A stretch of 64,000 nucleotides of DNA from Incurvaria masculella (taxonomy: Eukaryota > Arthropoda > Insecta > Lepidoptera > Incurvariidae): the NCBI GenBank assembly GCA_946894095.1, contig OX335657.1, positions 5,580,001 through 5,644,000 on the forward strand, given 5' to 3'. The translations under genes and the position numbers were made by a program. Position 1 is the first letter of the stretch. Each line of letters begins with the position of its first letter. Shown here piece by piece: positions 1 through 11,400 of this stretch. The notes under the pieces are model-generated. The model saw nothing but the letters and a program-made list of their open reading frames with translations, was not told the origin of the DNA and ran no database searches.

Positions 1-279
1 ATTTAAGAGAGATGATAATTTGATTAGCCAAATATAAGATAACTTGTATGTGAAACAATAGAGTTATTAAGGGGTCAAAAGTGGCTCCAAATGGTTTGTT
101 TAAAATAGCGCCAGTTCTTTTTTCTTGAACAGGCTGACGCGTGTCTATATATGGATTACGTATATTGCTAATATATCATTTTAAAAAGAAAATCGTTTGT
201 CTCTATGATAGTTTTGGTTAGGTTCTCAAAAGACTGATATCTTTTGAACTGACTGATATTTAAACAGATCGCATAACCT

Positions 280-362
280 TGAACACTTGAATAGCCTAGT
301 GGGCAGAGCCTTGGCCTCCCTAACTGGATCGCTGTTTCGAATTCACCCGCCGTGGTATGCTA
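280..362 (+). repeat. tRNA-like SINE head
   Basis: An A-box-like stretch (TAGCCTAGTGGGCAGAGCC) is followed about 40 bases later by a B-box-like stretch (GTTTCGAATTC), the layout of an internal RNA polymerase III promoter. It is probably the head of a short SINE whose tail runs into the lepidopteran repeat at about 383-430 (AACCAACTTCAAAAAA... GGAGGTTCTCAATT), which recurs at 36066-36105. Confidence 0.5.
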
Positions 363-804
363 CAAAGTTATTTCTGATTTTTAACCAACTTCAAAAAAAA
401 GTAGGAGGTTCTCAATTCGTCGGAATCTTTTTTAAAATATTGCAGTAACTTTGCAAGCAAAATTATACAGTGGTGAAAGAAAACACTGCCAGAAAACCTG
501 TATATTTAGGAATACGAAAGTATTCTGAGTGTGTATTGCTTAACTACACGTGATTTTTATTTGGCAATAAGTACGCCTTCTGCTCAGCAAACAATTATTA
601 CTTTGTCCATGCTAACGCAACCAATCAATTTAAAAAATCGTTTGGACACTCATTTTAAAAGAAAATAAAACAAATAACCAGTTAATTCATATTACAAGGG
701 CAATTGACTAAAAAAAAAAAAACAAATAAATAAATGTGTTATCAAATACTAATTAAATAACTTTCCACATGACGATCAACTTAATCTAATGAAAAATAAG
801 ATTT

Positions 805-852
805 AGACATATCAGCTTAGGCTGCCTGTCTAAAATAAATAAATAAATAATA
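805..852 (+). repeat. LINE 3' tail remnant (AAAT)n
   Basis: The phrase CTTAGGCTGCCTGTCTAAAA followed by AAAT repeats marks a retroelement 3' end. The same phrase occurs near 62672-62700 and inverted near 33470-33490, and a relative is at 25445-25475. Confidence 0.45.
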
Positions 853-970
853 TTCACTGCAAAAAGCATATAAATTGCCATTGGGAAAACCGCAAAAGAA
901 AGCTCTGGAAAACTGGGAAGTCAGGATCTTTTTTACCCGACTGCGAAAGAAGGAGGGTTATGTTTTTCGA

Positions 971-993
971 GTGTATGTATGTATGTATGTATA
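971..993 (+). repeat. GTAT microsatellite
   Basis: Short (GTAT)n tandem repeat. The surrounding interval 860-1950 has no gene I can support; a weakly open stretch at 1455-1760 is unrecognised. Confidence 0.8.
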
Positions 994-2001
994 TTTCTTT
1001 GTCGCCCCCTGCAGCCTAAACGGCTTGATGGATTTTAGCTTGAGAGGTGTCGTTACATTCATCTTAATTGTGAGAGTGACACTGGGTATATCAAAATCAT
1101 AAAAAAAAATCATGGCTGATTTTTGGCGCCAAATTATGTGTTTTCAAATATTTTTTTTCTTGAAACCTATCGAGTGGGGTATCAAACTAAAGGGTTTTTT
1201 AAATAGTTAACAAAAAGGTATGCAACTTATATGTTTAAAGGTAATTTGCAATAAGAAATTCCAAAAACATCAAAATATTCAACGTTAAAAATTAATTCAA
1301 ATGATTTTTGTTTACGCAAGCGCATCTGGTCACACCAACTCAGGTCATATACTCCTCTTTTCACTACCTCCAGCTATATGGAATGTAGCTTCGGTTACAA
1401 TGCATATTTATATGGTGTAACCGAAAGATAACTTTGGGATGACTATAACTGGAAGTGGTGGATCCGGGCGATAGTCAGATAGATTTTCGACATTCTCGGT
1501 CGCCGCATAGACCGATATCACCATCATTGCTTTACTATCAGCATTCTGCACCTGCACAGCTCATAAATCCATACTTCCGTTGTCAATGGGTGTCACGCTG
1601 GGGAAGGTCCGCTTGTTCCACAAGAGGGCGACCCTACAGTGCCGAGATACTGTGGTGCCCAAAATCGGTATCAATCTGATAATATCTAAAAGCTTTACCA
1701 AAGATAGGAAAACTTTTCATGAAGATGTCGTCAGCCCCCTGATGAGGACCTATGTTACATAGGGTACATAAAATATGATCGTCATCATAATATCGCTGAT
1801 CTTTAACCGTGCGTCCTTGGGAGCAGTGGGAAGGAAAAGCACGGCTTTGCCAAAGTTGGGTTTATCATCATATATCACATATTATTAACACGTTATATTA
1901 TTCAAAATAATAAACCAGGAGTTCATGTACGGATTAAATCATGAACGTTATATTTTGATGGGCTTTGGAGGCAAGAAAAACAATAAACGCTCAGTTGGGA
2001 T

Positions 2002-2118
2002 GTAACAGTTTATAAGCTCCAAGGTAACACATTCGATCGGGCGATTGTGGACCTCGGGCCCATATATTTGCAAACAATGAATCCAGGTCTCTTTCGCCGC
2101 ATCGAGTTAAAGTTCTAA
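2002..2118 (+). pseudogene. Helitron/Pif1-type helicase fragment
   Basis: The forward frame reads VYKLQGNTFDRAIVDLG and continues to a stop at 2116-2118. This matches the conserved C-terminal helicase region (QG-T-D-A-VDLG) of Pif1-like helicases, which in insect genomes is usually left behind by Helitron transposons. Only about 38 codons remain; there is no Rep domain nearby and no intact helicase motif I-V. Identification is by the motif alone. Confidence 0.5.
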
Positions 2119-2334
2119 ACTGTGAAACTGGAACTTAACTAGCTCAATAATTAAATAAAAATGGCTTTAACAATGTTTTTGACTCACATTCAAAGCTGTC
2201 AGTCAAGAGACAACTTCCAGTCTTATGATGTAGTGGATATAAATATTATAATCATGGTTATTATGGAGATTATTGAATTTTAACTAGCAGTTAGTTTATA
2301 CATGGATGAAATCCTGTGATCAAAGCGATTACTA

Positions 2335-3376
2335 CAGGGTCCGTCACTTGAACTGTTACTTCTATTTTCAAAATAATAATCACAGCGCGCCAAATTTTGG
2401 TGAAACGTCAATTTGTTTCATTGTTTTTAAGTGGGCGAAAAGAGCGGGAACAAATTTGAATTGTATAATAAATTTTCGCAATGGATATTAAACCTAACAT
2501 TGTGATCGTTTTGTATTTGACCGGAAAATCACAACCAGTCATCGTTCGGGAGCTCCGACATTTACATGTGAACAAAATGTTAGTGCATCGAACCATTTAG
2601 CGTTATAACCTAGCATTGCTAAACGGCATAGAGGCGGTCATCCAAAAATAGCAGTATCACATGATATGGGTTGAAAGGTAACGGCTCGAATTCAAGGAAA
2701 TCCTCACCAGTGTTCTGCAAAATTTGCGAAAAGTCAGACAATACCCGACTCAAGTAATCGGCGCATACTGAAACAAAAAGAAATGCAACTGAAGCCCTAC
2801 CAACAAGATACAAAAATTACAGCATCTTAGTTCAGCGCAGAAGGCAGTTCGACTACAAAGAGCTCAAGCAATGAAAGTCTTGCGTGGCGATCTGGAAAAC
2901 ATTGTTTTTTCTGATGAAAAAATGTTTACTGTCTAACAGTATATAAACAAACAACATTTTCGTGTTTGGCTACAGGGCAAATCCAACGAGAATTTAGACG
3001 ATGGAGTTCCCGTTCGTAAGCAAGCGCCCGTTTCTGTTATGGTCTCGGCTGCAGTGACCGCAAATGGTCGCTATTCACTCGTGTTTATCGAGAAGGGCGT
3101 CAAAGTCAACCAGCAAGTGTGTGCAAAAGGTGTTAAATGAGGCGCTCATACCATGTGCACGTGTAAACAATGCAGTACGAAACGCTGAACGTTCCAACAA
3201 CACTCAGGATCGTCTCAGAAAGCTCTTATCTATGGATCAAAGGAGGCTATATCGAACAATAACAATTATTGTCTTAAATTTAAATGTTTTAATGTGATAT
3301 AATTTTTAACGAACCGTACTTCAATTAACTAAATAACATAATTTTCAATTGGTAACACTTCGAGTGACGGACCCTG
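2335..3376 (+). mobile_element. Tc1/mariner-type transposon, decayed
   Basis: The ends are inverted repeats of about 25 bases (CAGGGTCCGTCACTYGAA at the left, its complement at the right), each bordered by TA as expected for Tc1/mariner target duplication. Inside, broken forward-strand frames recall a transposase: a helix-turn-helix-like part near 2490-2600 (IVIVLYLTGKSQPVIVREL) and a catalytic-core part near 2955-3115 (RVWLQGKSNE, VMVSAAVTANGRYSLVFIEKG). Stops and frameshifts separate these pieces, so the copy is dead. About 1.04 kb, near normal length for the superfamily. Confidence 0.8.
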
Positions 3377-3761
3377 TATATAACCACAGGATTTGAGTGT
3401 CGAACTGTTCGCTTATAAATTTAGTGTAACTGTAATCAACGATGATGAGAGGGAGATTCTAAAAAACCATATATAGGGTGTTAACGGAGATATGGTCCAA
3501 AAGCTAACCACGTATTCCTCGGCATATTTGGAGCTAAAAAGGTAGAAGATATTTTGTTGTACGACTTGAAAAAGATTTTCCCCATACATTTTAAATACCT
3601 ACAAATAAAATGTATATCCTTTTTGTTTCAAATATGCCAAGGAATACGTTAACGTTTGGACCATACCTCCACTAAAACCTTGTATATATCGGCATATGAT
3701 CAAAATTCGTTGAATGAGGAAATATCATTTTATGAACTGATGACTTCATTAAAGCCTTCAT

Positions 3762-4310
3762 TAAGGTGGCCCAACCCGGCGGCCTCAACTCATTTGCGGG
3801 CACGGTACAAAACCGTGCTGTTGCGCTCTGGGACCTTCTCTGTTTCTAAGAATAAGACAGGCTCCGTTATGAGGAAGATGCAACCTGTCCACAAAAAAGA
3901 CAATGTGCATAGTGTATGATTTGGTAAGATTTATGAAAATTTTAATTTCAAAACGACTTATAGCTAAAAGTAAACCACGACCGCTGTAGTCAATAATCTA
4001 ACAAAAACCAAATAGATTATAAATCTTGATTAAACAAGCTATGTCTGATGACTAATCTTTTTAAGATGTTCTTACTTTATCATTGCGTAATCCACCTCCA
4101 AAGTAATTGTATAAAACGCGCGAAAAATCCGAACTTTCGGACGTTATAACTTGGAAACCAAACACAATTTTACAATGCCAATGGTCATCAGACATCTAGT
4201 TCAATCAAATAAAGCTATATTGAGCAAAATTTTGGATCTCTGACAAGAAATATAGGCGTGATCTTCTTTCCCCTTTTGTATGGGGAAAAGAGCGGGTTGG
4301 GCCACCTTAA
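3762..4310 (+). mobile_element. TTAA-flanked MITE, copy 1 (full)
   Basis: A 549-bp non-coding element opens with TTAAGGTGGCCCAACCCG and closes with the inverse CGGGTTGGGCCACCTTAA. The TTAA at both ends fits piggyBac-type target choice. Further copies lie at 12488-13037 (inverted, full), 35130-35480 (truncated right) and 49423-49842 (inverted, truncated). Family assignment rests on the TTAA duplication only; no transposase is present. Confidence 0.85.
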
Positions 4311-4375
4311 AGATAACATGAATAAACTTTTAGAAAATGTAGTTTTGTTTTAATATCAATAAAAAAACTCTATTT

Positions 4376-4722
4376 GTTACACCTCGTAGTGTAGGGACTA
4401 AAATATTGCCTTTCATGCAAGAGGTTATGGGCTCAAATCCTCGCATGGTTCGGAACCCATGTAAAACTGTAGGTCACCTTACCCTACTAGGTGACAGGGT
4501 TAATCCCGCCTGGGTTGGTATCACCGCATTAGGAAAAACTATGGACGAAGTGGCAATAGATCATTGTCTGTATTTTCCACCCATGATATCCGTGTGCAGC
4601 CGTGATTCTGTGTAAAGGAAGGTCCTGACCTGTCACCTAATTCCTTCTGGAATTTGTTGAATTGGGCTTATATCATGACGGTAGTTGTGTTACATTAGCC
4701 ATCCATGTCAGGTTCCATAATA
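4376..4722 (+). repeat. tRNA-headed SINE
   Basis: A pol III-like head (CTCGTAGTGTAGGGA ... GGGCTCAAATCC) leads into the window's most repeated body: 'acatgtaaaactgtaggtc', 'gcattgaatgaacgatgg'-like, 'ttccaccc', 'taaggaaggtcctg', ending near 'ttagccatccatgtc'. Related bodies occur at 11330-11745, 22265-22420, 23318-23480, 25735-25865, 32850-33005, 33840-33955, 45922-46145, 47150-47240, 48938-49275 and 63430-63500. Confidence 0.7.
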
Positions 4723-4812
4723 ATACCTAACCTTACTTTCGTTGGAATTTATTAACGTGCAGATATTTAAATGATAAATGCATGCTCTACGAAAACTAAA
4801 AATAATTAAAAT

Positions 4813-5614
4813 AAAACAAATTATTTAAAAATATAAAAAACCCGACAGCGTAAAAAATTGTAACTTAAAATTGACTTAGTAAACGAACTGAAAAGATAGA
4901 AACAAGTTGAAAAATTAAATATTTGTTGTGTTTGAATGATCATGGTTGACAGTGTTTACAAACGCAGTCGGAGGCATAAGATACATTAACTACGATTTAT
5001 ATTTTCAATGGTGTGCCCATGCAAATTTCACGATGGTCGGTTGAGTTCGCGAAACAGACAAACTTACTTTCGTATTTATTATATGACAGTTAGGAGATTA
5101 TAATTTGTCTCAATAAGTTTATTTTTGCTATACCCATATCACTAAGAAAATCGCTAGTCATTAATAATGGAATGTATTGGGAAATATATAATATATCATA
5201 ATTCATATTGTGCATCAAATAGTTTAACTATGATTTATATTATTTTTTTGTTATTAAATTCATTGAAAGTGTACCTATGTAAATTTCATGATGATTGGTG
5301 ACACCGAGAACGAGAAAAAAAAACCTCACTTTAGACATAAAAATGAAAGATAGGATATTGAAACTTCCCCCACCACGTATTTTCTTGCTCCACCGAAATA
5401 ATCCATAAAATCGCTAGTCATTTACTATGGAACGTACTGGGGCTATTTGATGCCTCCGACTGCGTTTGTAAACACTGTCAACCATGATCATTCAAACACA
5501 ACAAATATTTAATTTTTCAACTTGTTTCTATCTTTTCAGTTCGTTTACTAAGTCAATTTTAAGTTACAATTTTTTACGCTGTCGGGTTTTTTATATTTTT
5601 AAATAATTTGTTTT
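4813..5614. mobile_element. Foldback element with perfect 165-bp arms
   Basis: Bases 4813-4977 and 5450-5614 are exact inverted copies by eye, joined by a 472-bp middle. Each arm carries the ACCCGACAGCG phrase near its outer end and GTTTACAAACGCAGTCGGAG near its inner end. The middle contains two related copies of 'aatcgctagtcatt.actatggaa' (near 5148 and 5412). No coding potential; likely a non-autonomous long-TIR element. Confidence 0.9.
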
Positions 5615-6949
5615 TAGAATCCCTGGACTCCCTGAAAATACTGATGGCAGAATTACTACAACTCAAGATCAGATTATAAGATGACATATATTACGAGAAT
5701 CTAATAAATATTTTAACAAAGGTCTTTACACCTGACATATTGAAATCTACTAACTATATTATTCAATATTATTTAACATTATTCGATAATTATTCTTGAC
5801 AATTAAAATGCAGTATCGTATTACATAATTAATTTTAATGACATATCTTTCTTAAAATATCTTTACCTATTATTTTTACATTGTACCTACTAAATATTCT
5901 GACAAGGGCTTTTTACACCTTAAACAATTATTATATAATTTTGATTTTGTGCACCTAGAATTTTATTATCAAGCATAAATTATTTTATATCAAGCTCTTA
6001 AACCGTTCTGTAGGTGGTGTCTGTTGTGTATTTATGTTATTAACGTGTATAAAATACCAACGTAACTTTTTTTTTTAAATTTCAAGTTTAGTCTACTACC
6101 ATATGAATGCTAAATAAATAATTAAGTTATTGTGAACACATTCATGGAATAAACACCCATAAGTTAAGTCGTATACTTTGGATTTAAATAGGGATGAAAA
6201 CACAAAGCTATTTGTAGGTGTTATGAACCTTTGAAACGTTAAAACTGTTATTCGTGTCAGGTTTATTTATGAGTTTTTAGATTTTCCATGATGCAGTTAA
6301 AATAAGGAAGAAAGGAAGAGATTTTGTTTTTGATAACAAATTTTAATGTAATTGACCAGCACAAAGTTTGAAATAAAATATTCGAAAATCTCATAAGTAA
6401 AAAAAATATTATTACATGATTAAAATCTGCTGGTCTAGATATATTTCTTATGTATGTATGGTTTCGAAATGTACCATGCTGATTCTAGAAATGTAGAAGC
6501 AAGAAAATCTGATTTTAATTATCGTCCTGCAGCCTGCATAAACAGCGTATTTTCATTAACATATCTAAGAAACAAAGTGCAGGTGAAGTAATACAATCTT
6601 GATGGACTCATAGAGACACATCGGTCGGTTGCTCAATTTCCTTTCATAGCAGGCAAGTCCTTTGAGGTGTTTTCGGGTCATCGTGGGACACGGGTTCCAT
6701 CCATAAGCGAATCATCACAACACCGTACATTAACACCGACGCAACTAACTTGACTAAACAAATTCAGCTCACCCGAGGTGCCTTTGAGCACAACAAAAAA
6801 TCTGAGAATGTGATGATGTTATTCCGATGTGCTCCCAGAGATATTCCCTAATGACGGCTGTGAAAGGCTAAAATCGGGTTTGTAAATGTATAATTAGTGT
6901 AACATAGCGCATATACCTAGTTAAATAGCGATTCGGAAAATGCTACTAT
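5615..6949. other. AT-rich intergenic DNA, no gene seen
   Basis: No supportable reading frame. The part at about 6220-6400 is a diverged relative of 21515-21690 (shared phrases around 'aactgttattcgtgtcaggttta' and 'aatgtaattgaccagcac'), so it is probably old repeat. Confidence 0.5.
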
Positions 6950-7959
6950 AGCTGGACATGGACGATCGCACCATCACGTCAAATGGAACCACGCCAAGCC
7001 AAAACTGCCCACAGGTTTCGAAACGCGTCATCCATCCCACATCTCATGCATCTACAAATCCATTTGGCTTCAGTTCGCAGGATGCAAATCTGGGAACGAG
7101 CAAGTGAGTAGTTGAACAAATCGAACAAGCGGGAATCACAACAACAATCTGATGTACTTATCCGAGGTTTATTATCAGTAGTGTTGGTAAAACCGTTTCT
7201 CAAACTCATTTCTCTGTCGCACCGACAGGCAACCTAAGATGAGATGTCTAAATTTCCCATATATTTTGTTTGAATAACACACTCACAAAGGGGAAACCAC
7301 ATTTTGCCGGGCTCCACTCGGGTGAATGTCCAAAACGAAATCGGACCATGTGGGCTAAACATGGGTTCCGATAACAAAATATTCGATCTCAGGGTAAAAG
7401 CAGCTGACTGATGCCAACCTCTGTTTGCTGAATTTCGATGTGGTCATCTAGCTACTACTTGCTGTTTCGTTTGTTCTTGTTCTTTGCCTTAATCTGTTCT
7501 ACCAAGAATGGTTTGGCAGTAGCATTTAGATCTAAGTATGTATTTCATTACTGTGGATGGAAAACCAGTAAAGTTTCTTTGCGGATTCTTCTTTACTGGT
7601 TGATATAATCCGCGGATCTATCAGTTTTTGGCGTACCTTACTGTAGTTTGACTACCAAAAAGTTTGAATAAATGAAATGAAAGGAAAAAAGTTGTTATAA
7701 ACGAGCTTTCCTCACGATGTTTTCCATCACCGAAAACTCACAGAAACACACTTATCCAACTCCTAAAAGAAAGAACATATTCCATCCAAATCAAATTTGC
7801 AGCGTCAGTTACCAAAAATGAGAACCTTTTGCTTGGTACTTATAAGACGAAATTGTCCACATTTGGAGCGATCGCCCATGCCCTTATATATTGGATTACA
7901 TCCATCTGGAATAAGTTAATTGGAGTGAAGCCAATTGACGCGATCGTCCATGCCCAGCT
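6950..7959. mobile_element. Putative 1-kb TIR transposon remnant
   Basis: Left AGCTGGACATGGACGATCGC (6950-6969) and right GCGATCGTCCATGCCCAGCT (7940-7959) are inverted copies with one mismatch. A related but imperfect phrase (GCGATCGCCCATGCCC) sits at about 7868. The interior has no intact transposase. It contains, inverted, the dispersed repeat also seen at 44938-45130. No clear target duplication was seen. Confidence 0.5.
7541..7680 (-). repeat. Dispersed LINE-tail-like repeat, copy 1
   Basis: On the reverse strand it reads TTCATTTCATTTATT... CTTTTTGGTAGTCAAACTAC ... ATCCGCGGAT ... CAGTAAAGAAGAA. Other copies are at 44938-45130 and 59962-60120 on the forward strand. The family is unnamed here; the run of similar 3' phrases suggests a retroelement 3' end. 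Confidence 0.6.
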
Positions 7960-8465
7960 TCTGAGTTCAACGTTTCATTTCACTTTGACTTCAAATTATC
8001 AGTGAATTAACTGGTTAAGTTTAAACATAGCAATGATTGCTGGGTTATATGGAAAGAAAAAAATATAAATCCTCGATCTTTTCGTACAAAACATAATGTT
8101 CTTCACATCGAGTTTTCAGGAACATTTCGTAAGTATAGTATTTTGGTTTTTGATGTAAGTATAATACACGATTTTCACATAATCTCAGCATTTTAATCAA
8201 TAGGTATCTGGTATAGAGAGGAGATACTGACTAGATGTATTGGTCTAAATGCTTGCTGAGCATTCATTGCATTATTTAACTCAAAGTTTGAAAAGAAATG
8301 TCTTTTCTTTTCCAGTGTGCCGGCAGAAAGAAGAACTGTGTCACCTTGAACTCTAGATACCTAACATGCTCAAATGCACTGTTAGGTATCGGCTGTGAAG
8401 TGTATGATTTTGAATATTTATGACCGATCTAGGCCATAAATAGTGGTTAGTGAAGTGCAAAGACA

Positions 8466-11400
8466 ATGGACTTACCGGACTGCCCCCCGGGGGCAGAGGG
8501 CTACCAGGACACCGTTGTGGAGATGCCACGGAACCCCCATTCTGAGGATTCCACCTGCACCAAGGTAATTATGTCAGTTTTAATGTAATTAATTGGCAGA
8601 AGTAAATCACCCAATTTTCCCAGTATTTAATATTGAATAACTCTAATAATCATTTTCGCATTCTGAACATAATCTGCCCTATTATTAAACATTTATACCA
8701 TCTCTATTACTCAGGTATTTCTTGCTGTCCGATACTTCTAGCTAGAAATACAGGCGTAATAGTGATCGTACAAATGTTTATTAGTAAGGCCGGTAGTCAA
8801 CAGTGACATGACCTCGATTAAAATTGGACTTTTTCTTTTTGACATATCAACCCCCATGAAAGTATAGAATTTCTTAACCTTAAAAAAAATTCTAATTCTA
8901 CGAGGATTTACGCTTTAAAGTGTCCATCTACGTAAATATTAAATGTAATGCTTACAAAAAATTATACTTGTTGAACCTAACATTTTGTAAATTTGTTTAA
9001 GAGGTGTCTATGGTATTTATGATTTTATAGCATTCAGTTACATTCTAATCAAACATCTCAGGATCTACACCTCCAATGGTAAGTAAAATAATAATATTTA
9101 CGTATTGCATTACTTGGTGCAGTGAAATTGATTTATTTGTTTCTAGGGATATTAATGTAACGACAAAGCTTTTTGGTTTTCTGAATTTGTTTTTAATATA
9201 CATTGAATAAACAAATACATAAGTTCCACTGCAACTTGTTGACGAAACATGAAATAAAGATTTCACATTATTTAAACAATGTTTTCAATCGTGTGGCTCA
9301 TTTTAAGCCTTTTACCTTCTGATGTTATATACTAAAGATGCGAAGTGCGTTTAGAAGAAGCTGTGCCGCGTACCACATCAAGATAACGAGCCACCAACTG
9401 ATTTAAAGTCCATACCGAAATATTCATAAAAAGCGTATATTTTTCTTGTACTTTATCATGGTGGCTTTTTTCTGCGTGAGAACCGTTACGAATCGGAATG
9501 CGTGCGCAATTACTTAATAGAACGGTCATCACAGCTATTGGTGTGCCAAAAAGGTGGCATAACTTTCCAAGTGTGGCATTGGAGATTCTAGTTAACCACT
9601 GACTCTTTTGAAAAGAATGGTTTTAAAGATTCTGATATGATGAAGATTCTAAAGATTTCTGAAGATCTGTAATGGTTGCATTGTGTGGAAATAAAAAATA
9701 ACAGATCGATTTCACTGTTCAATCCTTTGTTTGTAAACACCACAGGTTAAAGTTAAAAAAAGTTTTTATTTCCCATCATCCATATCCCATTATTGTATCA
9801 TAGTTTCGCAATACTTAGGTTGATGGACCTCGACAATGCACAAGAAATTGCTAAGTTAAAGCTTTTACTGTGCCTACCATAATAAAACGCCACAAATAAA
9901 GTTCTCACCAGTACTAATTTCCCGCACTTAAAATTAATAGAGATGATGGAAATTAAGTATGTATTATTTCATGTCATTCCCCATCAAGTTAGTGACGTGT
10001 GACCTTTCAGGTAGACTTTTAGAAAAAATTGCCAGCATTAAGTTGTACTTTTGCCCAACTAAAAACTATGTGTAGTGCTGCGTAGCAGAATCATTTATTG
10101 GTTCAAGTGGGGGAGTTTCATATTAAGATGGGCCCGTAAGCATCAGATAATTATGCTCCCTATACAAACTTAGTTTACTGATCATTTGAAAACCGCATTA
10201 CCGTTACCGTGTTATGTTAAGCGTGTTATATAATACTGCCGATGAGAGGGCGTACTGTCGAACTGCAGCATTAAAATTGGGTAGAATTTGTACCTACGTA
10301 CGCACAGCTCACTAGGTTGCGCATGGTTGCAGGCGGAGCTCGAGTTTAAGGAGCACCTGAACAGCCTTCGGATCAAACTCGAGGATGGCACGACGCGGTG
10401 CATGGTGGAGCGGCGCGGGCGGGACATATCCGCCAAGTGGATCTACCTGTGCTTCCCCTGCGCAGCCGTCTGCAGTGGGGAGTCTATATTGCAGGTTTGC
10501 ACATCCTCCTTATGCCTTACTATCTTATCCAATTAGGGTCCAAGCATGGAGGCAAGAAATTACAAGGGAACGGATGGAACTAAAAAATCGGCAAAGTGCG
10601 AGTCGGACTCGCACACAAAGGGTTCCGTACCATCGCAAAAGAATTAATAAAAAAAAAACCCGTTTTAATTTTAATTATTTTTTAATGTTACCTATTTGTT
10701 GTTATAGCGGCAAAATTAATACACACTCTGTGAAAATTTCGGCTGTCTATCTGTTACGGTTACTGAGATACAGCCCTGTGACAGACGGACGGAAGGCTGG
10801 ACGGACAGCGGAGGCTTAGTAATAGAGTTCCGTTGGCACCCTTTGGGTAGGGAACCCTAAAAAGCGTTGACACCACAATTGTGCCGCGGGAGGCGTGACG
10901 CCCGGATACGGCTCTCGGTGAATACATCATGACGATTGAACAATGACGTAATAGCCATCTGGTTTATTGAAAAATATTTATCTTAATAAGTTTACCTACC
11001 AATTTGGTAGACTTAAAATTGTATTTTTGTCCGTTACCATCACTACGTTACAAATGTGTGCGGCGATATAATGATGTAAGTCGCGTGGTGTCATTTTTTG
11101 CGCGCTCGTCGTATCGAAGTTATTTCTCCATACACTCTACACCTCCATGGGTCCAAGTAGAAACTTTAGACTTGTCCAGGTTTTTGGCTTATAATGTATA
11201 ACTGACTTCAACATTGTATTTTTCTGTCGATTGACCTTTGATTTTAGTCATGCAGTAAACCGTGGCATAGTTCACCTCTGAAGAAACTTAAAGACAAAAT
11301 CTACTTTCTTAAATAATAATTTCTTTTTTTTTTATGCGACCTGACACGGATGGCTAATACCACACAACTACCATTATGATATTAGCCCAATACACCACAT

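Noticed and set aside
1455..1762. Two overlapping small forward frames
   Set aside because: No motif, no splice partner; cannot be supported as coding.
10385..10819. 144-residue frame overlapping exon 2
   Set aside because: Out of frame with the zinc-finger exon and continues into an interspersed repeat.
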